The notes under the pieces are model-generated. The model had not been told where the DNA came from. It made no database searches and worked only from the letters and a program-made list of their open reading frames with translations. From DASULK01 sp036278255 (GTDB taxonomy: Bacteria > Actinomycetota > Actinomycetes > Mycobacteriales > Micromonosporaceae), in the NCBI GenBank assembly GCA_036278255.1, contig DASULK010000258.1, positions 1-17,059 of the forward strand: a stretch of 17,059 bases of DNA. Direction: 5' to 3'. The position numbers were made by a program, and so were the translations under genes. Positions 1-6,729 of this stretch are shown piece by piece. Every line of letters begins with the position of its first letter. Within the stretch, counting starts at the first letter, position 1.

Positions 1-641
1 CGGGGACCCGAGCCCGGCCGGGTCCGCAGCCGCGGCCCCCGCGGCAGCAGCTGCCCCGTCGGTGCGACGTCGTAGCGGTAGATCGAGTCGACACCCAGGT
101 CGACCGCGAGCAGGACGCCGTCCGGCCCCGGGGAGACCATATGGGCATGCGGGCCGTCCTGCCGCTCCGATCTCCGCTCCTCGGCAGGGGTGCCCACGAC
201 GTTGTCGTGGGTGACGAGGTCGCTGCGCTCCCCCGGCACGCCGACGGGATCCAGCGGGTGCACGGCCAGACTGCCGCTGCCGTAGTTGGCGGTGACGAGG
301 TGGCGGCTGTCAGCGGTGACCGCGAGATGGCAGGGCTCCGCGCCCCCCGTCGAGCGACGGGCCAGGGCGTGGAGCGTCGCGTCGGGGGCGAGCGACCAGG
401 CGCTGACGAAGCCATCGTCAAGCTCGTTGACGGCGTAGAGCACCGGCAGCGTCGGATGCCGGGTGAGGAACGACGGCGACGGGGTGACAGCGACAACACC
501 GACCGGCTCGACCGCTCCGCCGACCGGATCGCGTTGCAGGGCGAGGATCCCCTCGCCCCTGCCGCCGCTCTCCGCCGTGTAGCAGCCGATATAGAGCAGA
601 CCACTGCCGTCCGGCAACCCGACCCCCCGTCGTGGCGTCAC
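1..641 (-). CDS. Lactonase-family beta-propeller protein (6-phosphogluconolactonase-like), 3' end outside the window
   Basis: The 213 visible residues read as the N-terminal half of a seven-bladed beta-propeller lactonase (PF10282 type, the fold of cytoplasmic 6-phosphogluconolactonase Pgl). The first blade has LLYIGCYTAE near residue 15, a strand repeat TANYGSGSLAV lies near 117, and the family motif PHAHM sits at 164-168 followed by LLAVDLGVDS. Known members hydrolyse sugar lactones, but many actinobacterial paralogues have no assigned substrate. The protein continues past position 1, so the C-terminal blades are unseen. The start is uncertain. A GTG at 641 lies inside a perfect AGGAGGTGA sequence, and an in-frame TTG at 617 would begin directly before the first blade; an in-frame stop lies just upstream of the GTG. 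The gene begins 26 nt after the cvnD stop on the same strand, so it is probably co-transcribed with the conservon. Confidence 0.85.
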   Translation of the reverse strand, partial: MTPRRGVGLPDGSGLLYIGCYTAESGGRGEGILALQRDPVGGAVEPVGVVAVTPSPSFLTRHPTLPVLYAVNELDDGFVSAWSLAPDATLHALARRSTGGAEPCHLAVTADSRHLVTANYGSGSLAVHPLDPVGVPGERSDLVTHDNVVGTPAEERRSERQDGPHAHMVSPGPDGVLLAVDLGVDSIYRYDVAPTGQLLPRGPRLRTRPGSGP

Positions 642-646
642 CTCCT
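638..646 (-). promoter_or_regulatory. Shine-Dalgarno sequence overlapping the lactonase start
   Basis: On the minus strand the sequence AGGAGGTGA is a perfect match to the 16S rRNA 3' end, and the candidate GTG start (641-639) is embedded in it. A ribosome bound there would normally initiate 5-9 nt downstream, where there is no in-frame ATG, GTG or TTG. The next in-frame candidate is TTG at 617, 20 nt away. The true start and its efficiency are therefore unresolved. Confidence 0.5.
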
Positions 647-667
647 CCGAACTCTACCGGCCGCTGC

Positions 668-1252
668 TCAGCCGTGTTGCCGAGCGACGTATTCGACCAG
701 CGCGATCAACAACTCCTTGCCGGACTGCCGGCTGCGGGCGTCACAGAGCAGGACCGGTACGTCGGTGTCGAGGTCGAGGGCCTTGCGCACCGTGTCGGCG
801 CTGAACCGCTTGGCGCCGTCGAAGCAGTTCACCCCGACGATGAAGGGTGTGCCGCGCTGCTCGAAGTAGTCCACCGACGGGAAACAGTCCGCGAGCCTGC
901 GGGTGTCGGCGAGGACGACCGCGCCGAGGGCCCCGAAGGCGAGTTCGTCCCAGAGGAACAGGAAGCGGTCCTGGCCCGGCGTGCCGAAGAGGTAGACCTG
1001 CAGGTCATCGCTGATCGTGATCCGGCCGAAGTCCATGGCCACCGTGGTGGTGGTCTTCGTTTCGACCCCGGAGAGATCGTCAGTGCCGATGCTCGCGTCG
1101 GTGAGCACCTCCTCGGTCTGCAACGGCCGAATCTCACTGACCGAGCCGACCAGTGTCGTCTTGCCGGCACCGAATCCACCGGCAATCAGAATTTTCAACG
1201 CAAGCGGGGGACGCCGCCTCGATCCGTTCCGGTCAGAGCGCCCGGAGTCCAT
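668..1252 (-). CDS. cvnD: Conservon GTPase-like ATP/GTP-binding protein (CvnD)
   Basis: A 194-residue Ras-like P-loop protein of the conservon CvnD family. It is thought to act with the sensor kinase and roadblock protein at the membrane as the nucleotide-binding output component. Visible motifs are the Walker A/G1 loop GGFGAGKT at 25-32, a run of threonines at 67-70 in the G2 region, G3-like GTPGQDRF at 90-97, and NCFD at 142-145 in the place of the G4 NKxD motif, which is normal for this family. I chose ATG 1252 because it overlaps the end of the DUF742 gene by 20 nt and gives the usual short basic N-terminus before the first strand (LKILIAGG). A longer reading frame runs upstream but only as an out-of-frame shadow of DUF742. 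Confidence 0.93.
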   Translation of the reverse strand: MDSGRSDRNGSRRRPPLALKILIAGGFGAGKTTLVGSVSEIRPLQTEEVLTDASIGTDDLSGVETKTTTTVAMDFGRITISDDLQVYLFGTPGQDRFLFLWDELAFGALGAVVLADTRRLADCFPSVDYFEQRGTPFIVGVNCFDGAKRFSADTVRKALDLDTDVPVLLCDARSRQSGKELLIALVEYVARQHG

Positions 1253-1616
1253 GGAGTACCGCCTTGAGGATGTCGTCGTCGGGAAGGTGAGCGGCCGACG
1301 GCTCGTGCGTCTCGATGAGCTCGGCCGCAAGCAGGTCGCCGAGCAGCACCCGGACCACGCCGAGCGCGAGGTCGAGATGTGCCGAGATCTCGGCGACGGA
1401 GATCGGTTCTTGCACCAGTGCGAGGATCGCCTGCTGTTCCGGATGCGGAGGCGGGTCCGCACCGGGTTGCGCCGGACTCGCCTGCACGAACGCGACCAGG
1501 TCGAAGTTGTCGGTCCCGGGCTGCACCCGGCCGCCGGTCATGGTGTACGGGCGGACCACCGGTCCTGCTTCGCAGTCCAACCATTCATGGTCCGCCCCCG
1601 GTACGTCACCCCCCAT
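1233..1616 (-). CDS. cvnC: DUF742 protein of the conservon (CvnC)
   Basis: A 127-residue DUF742 (PF05331) protein, the third conserved member of conservons. The N-terminal part has the family's VVRPYTMTGGR at 20-30. The middle (about 61-100) has a winged-helix-like pattern, with PISVAEISAHLDLALGVVRV resembling helix-turn-helix, then VLLGDLL. The C-terminus DDDILKAVLHGLRAL is the family's conserved end. No enzymatic activity is known; it is presumed to be a partner in the conservon complex. ATG 1616 overlaps the roadblock gene's stop by 11 nt and its own end overlaps cvnD by 20 nt, so the three genes are translationally coupled. Confidence 0.93.
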   Translation of the reverse strand: MGGDVPGADHEWLDCEAGPVVRPYTMTGGRVQPGTDNFDLVAFVQASPAQPGADPPPHPEQQAILALVQEPISVAEISAHLDLALGVVRVLLGDLLAAELIETHEPSAAHLPDDDILKAVLHGLRAL

Positions 1617-2028
1617 TGCTCGGCGCCGTCGGCGGTCGTTCCGGGGAGCTCATGTTCTGCCCCACCCGCATCACCAGCATCGCCATCTCGTATGCGATGA
1701 GGCCGATGTCGGCGTCCGCGCTGGTGAGTACGGCGAGGCAGGCCCCTTGGCCCGCTGCAGTGATGAAGAGGTAGGCGGACTCCATTTCGACCATCGTCTG
1801 CCGGACCGGCCCCGCCGCGAAGTGGCGGCTGGCCCCCTTGGCCAGGCTCTGGAAGCCCGCGGCCATGGCGGACATGTGCTCCGCGTCCTCCTGGCTCAGC
1901 CCCTGCGACGCGCCCATCAGCAGTCCGTCGGCGGAGAGCACCACGGCCTGCTGCGCAGCCGGCACCCGTTTCACGAGGTCATCGAGCAACCAATCGAGGT
2001 TTGCGGCCTGCCGGGTCATATGCACCAC
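1606..2028 (-). CDS. cvnB: Roadblock/LC7 domain protein of the conservon (CvnB)
   Basis: A protein of up to 140 residues with one roadblock/LC7 domain across roughly residues 10-110, including LDWLLDDLVKRVP, AVVLSADGLLMGAS and the C-terminal helix IGLIAYEMAMLVMRVG. Roadblock proteins dimerise and usually regulate small GTPases; here the partner would be CvnD. Three starts are possible. GTG 2028 overlaps the kinase TAG stop and lies 7 nt after AGGA, which is the best ribosome-binding spacing. GTG 2025 is next, and ATG 2019 (MTRQAANLDWLL) gives the usual family N-terminus but has its AGGA about 16 nt away. The gene is coupled to both neighbours by overlaps. Confidence 0.93.
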   Translation of the reverse strand: MVHMTRQAANLDWLLDDLVKRVPAAQQAVVLSADGLLMGASQGLSQEDAEHMSAMAAGFQSLAKGASRHFAAGPVRQTMVEMESAYLFITAAGQGACLAVLTSADADIGLIAYEMAMLVMRVGQNMSSPERPPTAPSNGG

Positions 2029-4538
2029 TACGCATTCCTTCCAGTGTCGCTGGATTCCCCATCGTGGACCGGGGAAGTATCAAGGGCGGGCACCTCGGTG
2101 CCGGCGGGAGGGGTGGCCGTGCTGCGGGCCGCCTGCTCCGGAGCGGGGCCCGCACCGGCGTCACGGCGGCCGCGGATTGTACCCGCCTGCAGCGCAGCCA
2201 TCGCCGCCCGTATCTCGTCGGGATCCCGGAAGCTGGGCTCGCTGCCGGCCGTAGCGCCACCCGCCCCCGCCCGCGATGAGCGGGGCGGGACGCGGACCTG
2301 CCGGACCCGGCGGGGCAGCCCCTCCACCTCCCCGTCGACCTTCGCTGCGCCGTCCGCCCCGTCGGGCTCAGCGGGGGCGACGGGCGCCGCCTGCTCCTCG
2401 GCCGAGGCGGGGGCCGCCGCGGATTCCGTTTCTGTCCCCGGTGCTGGTCCGCGGGCCCCCGGCAGCGCCAGCAGCCGGGTCGCGGAGTCGACGGAGGGGG
2501 CGGGCGAGGTGGCGGGGGTGGCGGCGGAGAGCAGCATCACCGGCCGGATTTCCTGGGTGGCGTCCAGCTCGGCGCGGGCCGACAGGGCGGTACGGCCGGC
2601 CGCCGGATCGACGTCCCGGCGCCGTGGGACCGACGGGCTGGAGGTGCGCGGGTCCGGCATCACCACGAGCTCGGACGGGAGCAGAGCCACCGCGGTCAGC
2701 CCTCCGTACGGGGACGGGCGCAGCCGCACCTGCACGCCGTGACGCGCGGCGAGCCGGGCCACCACGAACAGGCCCAACCGGGCACTGTTGGCCACGTCGA
2801 ATTCGGGGGCGGCGGCCAACTTCGTGTTGGCCTCTTCGATGGCCTCCATGGTCATGCCCAGCCCCCGGTCCTCGATCTCGATGGCGTACCCCTTGGGCAG
2901 CGCCTGTCCGATGATCTGGACCCGGGTCTGTGGCGGTGAGAAGACGGTGGCGTTTTCGATCAGTTCGGCGAGCAGGTGGATCACGTCACCGACGGCCCGG
3001 CCGACCGTCGCAGCGGGCTGAACCGTGGCGATGTCGACCCGGGTGTAGTCCTCGACCTCGGAGACCGCTCCCCGAATCACGTCGATCATCGCCACCGGCT
3101 TCCGCCAGCCCCGCCCGGGGGCCGCACCGGCAAGGATCACCAGGTCCTCGGCGTGCCGGCGCATCCGGGTCGCCATGTGGTCGATCCGGAAAAGATCTGC
3201 CAGCTCATCCGGGTCGGTGGTGCGCCGCTCCATCTGATCGAGCACGGCGAGTTGCCGGTGCAGCAGGGTCTGGCTGCGCCGTGCGATGTTGAGGAAGACG
3301 TCGCTGAGACCGCGGCGCAGGGCCGCCTCCTCGACCGCGGAGCGGACGGCGGTGCGCTGCACCTCGCTGAAGGCCTCGGCCACCTGCCCGATCTCGTCGC
3401 TGCCGTACTTCAGCGGCGGGGTCTCCGCCTCGACGTCGACCTCCTCGCCGCGACGTAGCCGGGCGACAACGGATGGCAGCCGCTCCTTGGCCAGCTCCAG
3501 TGCGGCAGCGCGCAGACCGGTCAACCGTCGGATGAGGGCCCGCCCGATCCGCACCGCGAGGACCACCGAGACGACGACGGCGATCAGCCCGAGGACACCG
3601 GCGATGGCCAGCCGGATCAGGACACCGGCCGCCATCGGGCGGCTGTCGTCGGCCAACGCCCCACTCGCGTTCAGTTCGAAGCTGCGCATCTGCTGCTGAA
3701 CCGACTCCTGGCTGCTGTACCACGCCTCGGCGTTGATCGGCGGGACCGCACCGGTCCGCCCCTTGTCGATCAACTTATCTTCGATGGTCCGCAGCCGGAC
3801 GAACGCCTCACCGTCGACCAGGCGTTGGTAGGCGATCCGGTCGGCAACCGGCAGGTCCGCCACGGCGGACTCGGAGAGAAAACGTTGCGTGGCGACGACC
3901 TGGATGAACTGGGCGTGCTCCCCCTCGGCGAAACGGCCGGCAGTGAAGACGCCGGCGAGCAACGCGTCGGCCTGGGCGAGCATCTCACGGGACTGCCCGA
4001 GCGCCGTCAGGGCGCGTACCCGACGGTTGATGTCTTCGTCGGGGAGCATCGCCAGTCCGAAGAAGGTTCGGAAGGTTGCCGAGATGATGCTGCTGTAGAG
4101 GCCGAGGGCACCGGTCCGGTCCATCTCGTGCCGGTCGATGTAGCCACGGCCGGCGGGCAGAATGTCCAGCGCGGTGAAGGTCTCGTCGAGCCGGCTGGCC
4201 AGGAGCTCATTTGCGGCCTCGCTCAGCCTCGTGCTGGAGGCGCGACGGCGAAATTCGTTGATCGCGACGTCGGTCCGTTTACGCTGCTCATGCAGCTCTT
4301 CGTCGTCACCGCCACCGGCCAGGTAGATCAGCGAGAGCCGACGTTCACGCTTCAACTCGGAGACCAGGGCCTCGCCCGGCACGCCGATGTCGTCGAGGAG
4401 CGTCTGCGTGGTGAGGAGATTCATCGCCGGCCCGACGGTCAACGTCGTAGCGAAGATCCAGAGCGCCAGGAGCGCGGAGAGGGGCACGACGACCAACGCG
4501 ATGATCTTCGAGCGGATCGGCCAGTTGCGGGTGTTCAT
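2028..4538 (-). CDS. cvnA: Conservon sensor histidine kinase-like protein with nitrate-sensing ectodomain (CvnA)
   Basis: An 836-residue membrane sensor. Order: cytoplasmic start MNTRNWPIRSK, first membrane helix about 11-31, extracytoplasmic helical domain about 35-300 resembling the nitrate/nitrite-sensing (NIT) domain, second membrane helix about 303-330, HAMP linker about 331-400, helical dimerisation region about 405-475, HATPase domain about 515-622, and a disordered Ala/Pro-rich tail of some 210 residues. ATPase motifs are the N-box HLLAELIENATVFSPP (521-536), the G1 box EIEDRGLGM (554-562), and LGLFVVARLAARHG (588-601). The dimerisation region has no canonical phospho-acceptor H-E/D-x-x-(T/N)-P box; the nearest histidines are in DHMATRMRRH (453-462). 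The tail contains LPRRVRQVRVP (741-751), common in this family. ATG 4538 was chosen over an upstream ATG at 4637 because GAGG lies 5 nt before it and the encoded helix starts at once. First gene of the operon. Confidence 0.93.
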   Translation of the reverse strand: MNTRNWPIRSKIIALVVVPLSALLALWIFATTLTVGPAMNLLTTQTLLDDIGVPGEALVSELKRERRLSLIYLAGGGDDEELHEQRKRTDVAINEFRRRASSTRLSEAANELLASRLDETFTALDILPAGRGYIDRHEMDRTGALGLYSSIISATFRTFFGLAMLPDEDINRRVRALTALGQSREMLAQADALLAGVFTAGRFAEGEHAQFIQVVATQRFLSESAVADLPVADRIAYQRLVDGEAFVRLRTIEDKLIDKGRTGAVPPINAEAWYSSQESVQQQMRSFELNASGALADDSRPMAAGVLIRLAIAGVLGLIAVVVSVVLAVRIGRALIRRLTGLRAAALELAKERLPSVVARLRRGEEVDVEAETPPLKYGSDEIGQVAEAFSEVQRTAVRSAVEEAALRRGLSDVFLNIARRSQTLLHRQLAVLDQMERRTTDPDELADLFRIDHMATRMRRHAEDLVILAGAAPGRGWRKPVAMIDVIRGAVSEVEDYTRVDIATVQPAATVGRAVGDVIHLLAELIENATVFSPPQTRVQIIGQALPKGYAIEIEDRGLGMTMEAIEEANTKLAAAPEFDVANSARLGLFVVARLAARHGVQVRLRPSPYGGLTAVALLPSELVVMPDPRTSSPSVPRRRDVDPAAGRTALSARAELDATQEIRPVMLLSAATPATSPAPSVDSATRLLALPGARGPAPGTETESAAAPASAEEQAAPVAPAEPDGADGAAKVDGEVEGLPRRVRQVRVPPRSSRAGAGGATAGSEPSFRDPDEIRAAMAALQAGTIRGRRDAGAGPAPEQAARSTATPPAGTEVPALDTSPVHDGESSDTGRNA

Positions 4539-4847
4539 CGGACCTCGCCTGATGGGGGTAGGGCAGTCAGACGCGGCACCCGAATCTGGGCGCCCGCGAA
4601 TCAGTCGCTCATCCAACGGATCGCGGGGTTGGGGCACCTCCGGCAGGATACGTAATCTATGGCTGATCCACTACCACACGTTTCAATACGTAAGGTTCAT
4701 CCACATAGCAGTAGATTCACCGCAAACCTTAGCATTCAGCCATGATCAGGCCGCAGCCCCGGGACCGCAGAGAGCTTTCCGGCCAGGTTTTCCGCCGCAT
4801 GGGTAAGCCGTTGCAGCAGACAGGAGCCGCTGAGGGGAGCCTTCACG
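4539..4847. promoter_or_regulatory. Divergent intergenic region between the conservon and the small-protein genes
   Basis: This stretch separates the leftward conservon from the rightward small genes and must contain both promoters. The section at about 4645-4745 is clearly richer in A/T than its surroundings. It holds a direct repeat ATACGTAA at 4648-4655 and 4686-4693, an inverted repeat TAAGGTT (4691-4697) / AACCTTA (4725-4731), and an inverted repeat ATGGCTGA (4659-4666) / TCAGCCAT (4736-4743). A weak plus-strand -10 candidate is TAGATT at 4712-4717. I could not find a convincing -35 and -10 pair on either strand, so the promoters are inferred from gene layout only. Confidence 0.5.
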
Positions 4848-5141
4848 ATGCGCCGTCAACCGCCCCACCACCAGCACACCACCGATCCGACCCGTACCCC
4901 GGATAAATCGGGGCGCCGGGGCACCGACGACGCTGAGGTCCCGGCCCGACCCCAGGTGGCCGATCCCCCGCCGCAACAGACGGCGTTCGGGGCGCCGACC
5001 GTGGGGGGTGCGGTAGCGGCCGCAGCGATGGCGGGACCGGGGCGCGCCGAGGAACCCGACGTGAGTGACGAGGAGACCGTTGCGCCGGGCGATGGCGTCT
5101 CCCCCGACGAGACGTCAACGGGCGGCCAGGAGTTGCGCTAA
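4848..5141 (+). CDS. Small hypothetical hydrophilic protein
   Basis: I do not recognise this 97-residue protein. The first 45 residues are basic to neutral and rich in Pro, Thr, His and Arg. A short Ala/Gly segment (GGAVAAAAMAG, 53-63) is followed by an acidic tail rich in Glu, Asp and Ser (about 66-92). It has no signal peptide, membrane helix or obvious motif, and most of it is probably disordered. Support for translation is a good ribosome-binding site (GAGGGGAG 8 nt before the ATG) and position as first gene facing the conservon. Third-position G/C is high, as in true genes here, but low-complexity composition weakens that evidence. Confidence 0.6.
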   Translation: MRRQPPHHQHTTDPTRTPDKSGRRGTDDAEVPARPQVADPPPQQTAFGAPTVGGAVAAAAMAGPGRAEEPDVSDEETVAPGDGVSPDETSTGGQELR

Positions 5142-5239
5142 CCCCTCGGCGGCTCCGGCACTGGTCCGTGCATGCCGGCAGCGATCCGGGGTAGATGGTT
5201 GGTGCGGAGCACGTCATGCGCGGAGAGGAGGGGCCGACG

Positions 5240-5602
5240 ATGACCCAGCAGAACAACCCGCCCACGGACCGCCCGCTGGAAGAGACCCCCGAGGCGCAGG
5301 CCGCAGTCGAGGACGAGACGACCGTGCCGCAACTGATGACCGGCGGAGAGGGGGATCGCTCCACGTTCCGGGAGCCGGGGGAGGTGGCGCAGTTTCCCCC
5401 CACCGAGAATTCGATCGGTGCCCCCTATGGCGTCGGCACGAGTGGCCCGGGCCCGGCCCCCCGCACCGGTGCAGAACAGCCGTGGGATCCGGAGGATCTC
5501 GCGGCGGCGAAAGGCCGGGACGCGACGCCGGAGAACGTTGAGCGAGCCCGGCGGGAGCTGGAGGAGAAGGGGCAGGCGGCCATCGAACGGACCGTGCCGT
5601 GA
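5240..5602 (+). CDS. Small hypothetical acidic protein
   Basis: An unrecognised 120-residue protein, acidic and rich in Pro, Glu and Gly, without signal peptide or membrane segment. The first 80 residues look disordered. The last 35 (from PWDPEDLAAAKGRD, through NVERARRELEEKGQAAIERT) form a likely charged amphipathic helix. ATG 5240 is preferred over an in-frame start at 5195 because AGGAGG lies 8 nt before it. It follows the previous small gene by 98 nt and may share its transcript. Both proteins share an acidic, Pro/Glu/Thr-rich style but no clear sequence repeat that I can see. Confidence 0.7.
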   Translation: MTQQNNPPTDRPLEETPEAQAAVEDETTVPQLMTGGEGDRSTFREPGEVAQFPPTENSIGAPYGVGTSGPGPAPRTGAEQPWDPEDLAAAKGRDATPENVERARRELEEKGQAAIERTVP

Positions 5603-5610
5603 ATGTGGAC

Positions 5611-5636
5611 AAAAAAAAGCCGCGCCCCGGTGCGGC
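5611..5636 (-). terminator. Intrinsic terminator of the lysozyme-like gene
   Basis: On the minus strand a 5-bp stem GCCGC/GCGGC with an 8-nt loop is followed directly by eight T residues (5618-5611). It begins 46 nt after the stop codon at 5683. This is the clearest rho-independent terminator in the window, and it also separates the leftward gene from the convergent small gene ending at 5602. Confidence 0.85.
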
Positions 5637-5682
5637 CGTCACAGCCGTACCGTGGCGCGGTATTTCCCCCAGGGTGTAAGGC

Positions 5683-6321
5683 TTACTTGTTGTCGGCGTA
5701 AGGGCCGGTGTCGTGGGTGGCCAGCACGATGTCGGCGGCCATCTCCTCCCACTGCGCGTACGCATCGGGGTACGCCGAGACCTGGACGATCTGGGCGGCG
5801 CGGGTCAGCGGCATCTGCTCCCAGCCGTCAACCTGCTTGAGCCCCTTGTAGAAGGCGGTCGACGAGTACTCAGGGTCGGTGATCTGCTCCACCGTGCCCC
5901 AACCCGAGGACGGACGCTGCTGGAACAGCCCCTGCGAGTCGTGGTCGTTACGCGCACCCAGGTGACCCAGGTTGATCAGCTTCGACTCCTGCAGCGAGGT
6001 GGCCACACCGACCACTGCGGCCCGCTCGGGCAGGCCCTCCTTCTCGGCGGTCTTGACGATCTCCTCGGCGTTGGCCATCTGCTCAGCCGTCGGGGTGAAG
6101 CGCTCCTGCGGCCCCTGCGGGGTACCGGGAACCAGGTCCTGCTTTGCCGGAGCCGATGCCTTGCCGAACAGGGTCGGCTTCTCCGCCTGTTCGACGGCGA
6201 CCGACGGCGTGTTACCGGTGGTCTGGTCGATGATGGCGGGAGTGGCCGCCAGGCCGGCCATCAGCCCCAGGCCAGCGCCGACGACAGCGGTTTTCTTGGC
6301 AATAGTGGTCCAGAAAGTCAT
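5683..6321 (-). CDS. Secreted lysozyme-like (transglycosylase/Rpf-type fold) protein
   Basis: A 212-residue protein with a signal peptide or membrane anchor at 1-30 (TIAKK, then a hydrophobic Ala/Gly/Val stretch to about 27), a Pro/Lys/Gln-rich linker about 35-75, and a helical domain about 76-195. The core has ERAAVVGVATSLQESKL (99-115), in which E112 sits where lysozyme-superfamily enzymes place their catalytic Glu, and DSQGLFQQRPSSGWG (128-142), the usual Gly/Gln-rich substrate-cleft motif of this actinobacterial family. It probably acts on peptidoglycan outside the cell, although the activity of this subfamily is not established and some relatives are annotated only as hypothetical. ATG 6321 has AGGA 8 nt upstream and starts the signal peptide; the longer in-frame extension to 6513 is unlikely. 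Transcription ends at the terminator just downstream. Confidence 0.8.
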   Translation of the reverse strand: MTFWTTIAKKTAVVGAGLGLMAGLAATPAIIDQTTGNTPSVAVEQAEKPTLFGKASAPAKQDLVPGTPQGPQERFTPTAEQMANAEEIVKTAEKEGLPERAAVVGVATSLQESKLINLGHLGARNDHDSQGLFQQRPSSGWGTVEQITDPEYSSTAFYKGLKQVDGWEQMPLTRAAQIVQVSAYPDAYAQWEEMAADIVLATHDTGPYADNK

Positions 6322-6447
6322 GATGGTTGTCCTTTCCAGGTGAATGGACAGAGCAAGAAAGTCTGAGAGTGCTTGGTGTCCGCGGGCCGACAGACGGCAC
6401 CCACACAGGGACACAATGAAGCAAAGAAAAGATAGAGAGAAGATCCG

Positions 6448-6472
6448 CCGGCTTGGGGGGCACCGGCTTGGG
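6448..6472. repeat. Pair of 10-bp direct repeats CCGGCTTGGG
   Basis: CCGGCTTGGG occurs at 6448-6457 and again at 6463-6472, a 15-bp period, about 130-150 nt before the lysozyme-like start on the minus strand. Such spacing could suit a regulator binding one DNA face or a leader-RNA structure; the sequence alone does not decide. Confidence 0.5.
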
Positions 6473-6485
6473 TCACCCGCGCATC

Positions 6486-6534
6486 TGCGGGCCACCGAAC
6501 CATGTACAACCAACCCGGCCGGCCCGGCATTCCC
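6486..6534. repeat. Intergenic direct repeat, copy A
   Basis: A segment of about 49 bp containing TGCGGGCC and CAACCAACCCGGC matches copy B at 42 of 49 positions by my alignment, offset by exactly 101 bp and without gaps. Several of the differences are transitions, and both copies lie between genes. This looks like an old duplication or two members of a dispersed intergenic repeat family. Confidence 0.65.
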
Positions 6535-6586
6535 GTAGGCCGCCAGCGGCCATCAGCAGCTCATGCACCCGGTCATTAACCGGTGG

Positions 6587-6635
6587 TGCGGGCCGCTGAA
6601 CCAGGTATAACCAACCCGGCTGGCCCGATATTCCC
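6587..6635. repeat. Intergenic direct repeat, copy B
   Basis: This is the partner of the copy at 6486-6534, with the same core words (TGCGGGCC, AACCAACCCGGC, GGCCCG, ATTCCC). It runs into the left arm of the large hairpin at 6618-6662. Copy A lacks the matching right arm, so only copy B makes the full structure. Confidence 0.65.
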
Positions 6636-6662
6636 GGCATTGCCGGGAATGTCGGGCCAGCC
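6618..6662 (-). terminator. 45-nt near-perfect hairpin downstream of the L,D-transpeptidase
   Basis: Two 22-nt arms (starting GGCTGGCCCG and ending CGGGCCAGCC) pair with a single mismatch, which would be a U-G wobble in plus-strand RNA, around a one-base centre. It lies 67 nt after the L,D-transpeptidase stop on the minus strand. There is no T-run after it, so it could be a non-canonical actinobacterial terminator, an mRNA-stabilising stem, or a mobile repeat (REP-like). Confidence 0.6.
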
Positions 6663-6729
6663 GTCACGCACGACAGGCTTCAAATGCCCCAATCAGCCCA
6701 AAGGGTAATTTCCTGCAGGGGAGACGCCC

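Larger units (their letters stand above)
6322..6729. other. 408-nt intergenic region between two leftward cell-wall genes
   Basis: It holds the 3' end and possible terminator of the L,D-transpeptidase transcript (hairpin 6618-6662), a diverged direct repeat (6486-6534 and 6587-6635), a smaller potential stem near 6564-6590, a pair of CCGGCTTGGG repeats (6448-6457 and 6463-6472), and the promoter and leader of the lysozyme-like gene. On the minus strand 6421-6445 is a pyrimidine-rich tract. I looked for the conserved parts of the ydaO/c-di-AMP riboswitch, which precedes many actinobacterial cell-wall hydrolase genes, and did not find them. No convincing ORF is present. Confidence 0.5.

Noticed and set aside
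828..898. NCFD in place of NKxD in the conservon GTPase, considered as a degenerate active site
   Set aside because: This wording is, to my knowledge, normal for CvnD-type proteins, so it is not a sign of decay.
1315..2742. Long plus-strand open frame of 475 codons opposite the conservon genes
   Set aside because: It runs antisense through cvnA, cvnB and cvnC, is Arg/Ser/Pro-rich without domains, and is a typical high-GC shadow frame.
6322..6720. Possible ydaO/c-di-AMP riboswitch before the lysozyme-like gene
   Set aside because: The conserved GGGGTGAA-like and CGAACCCG blocks are missing on both strands; only general GC-rich stems are visible.
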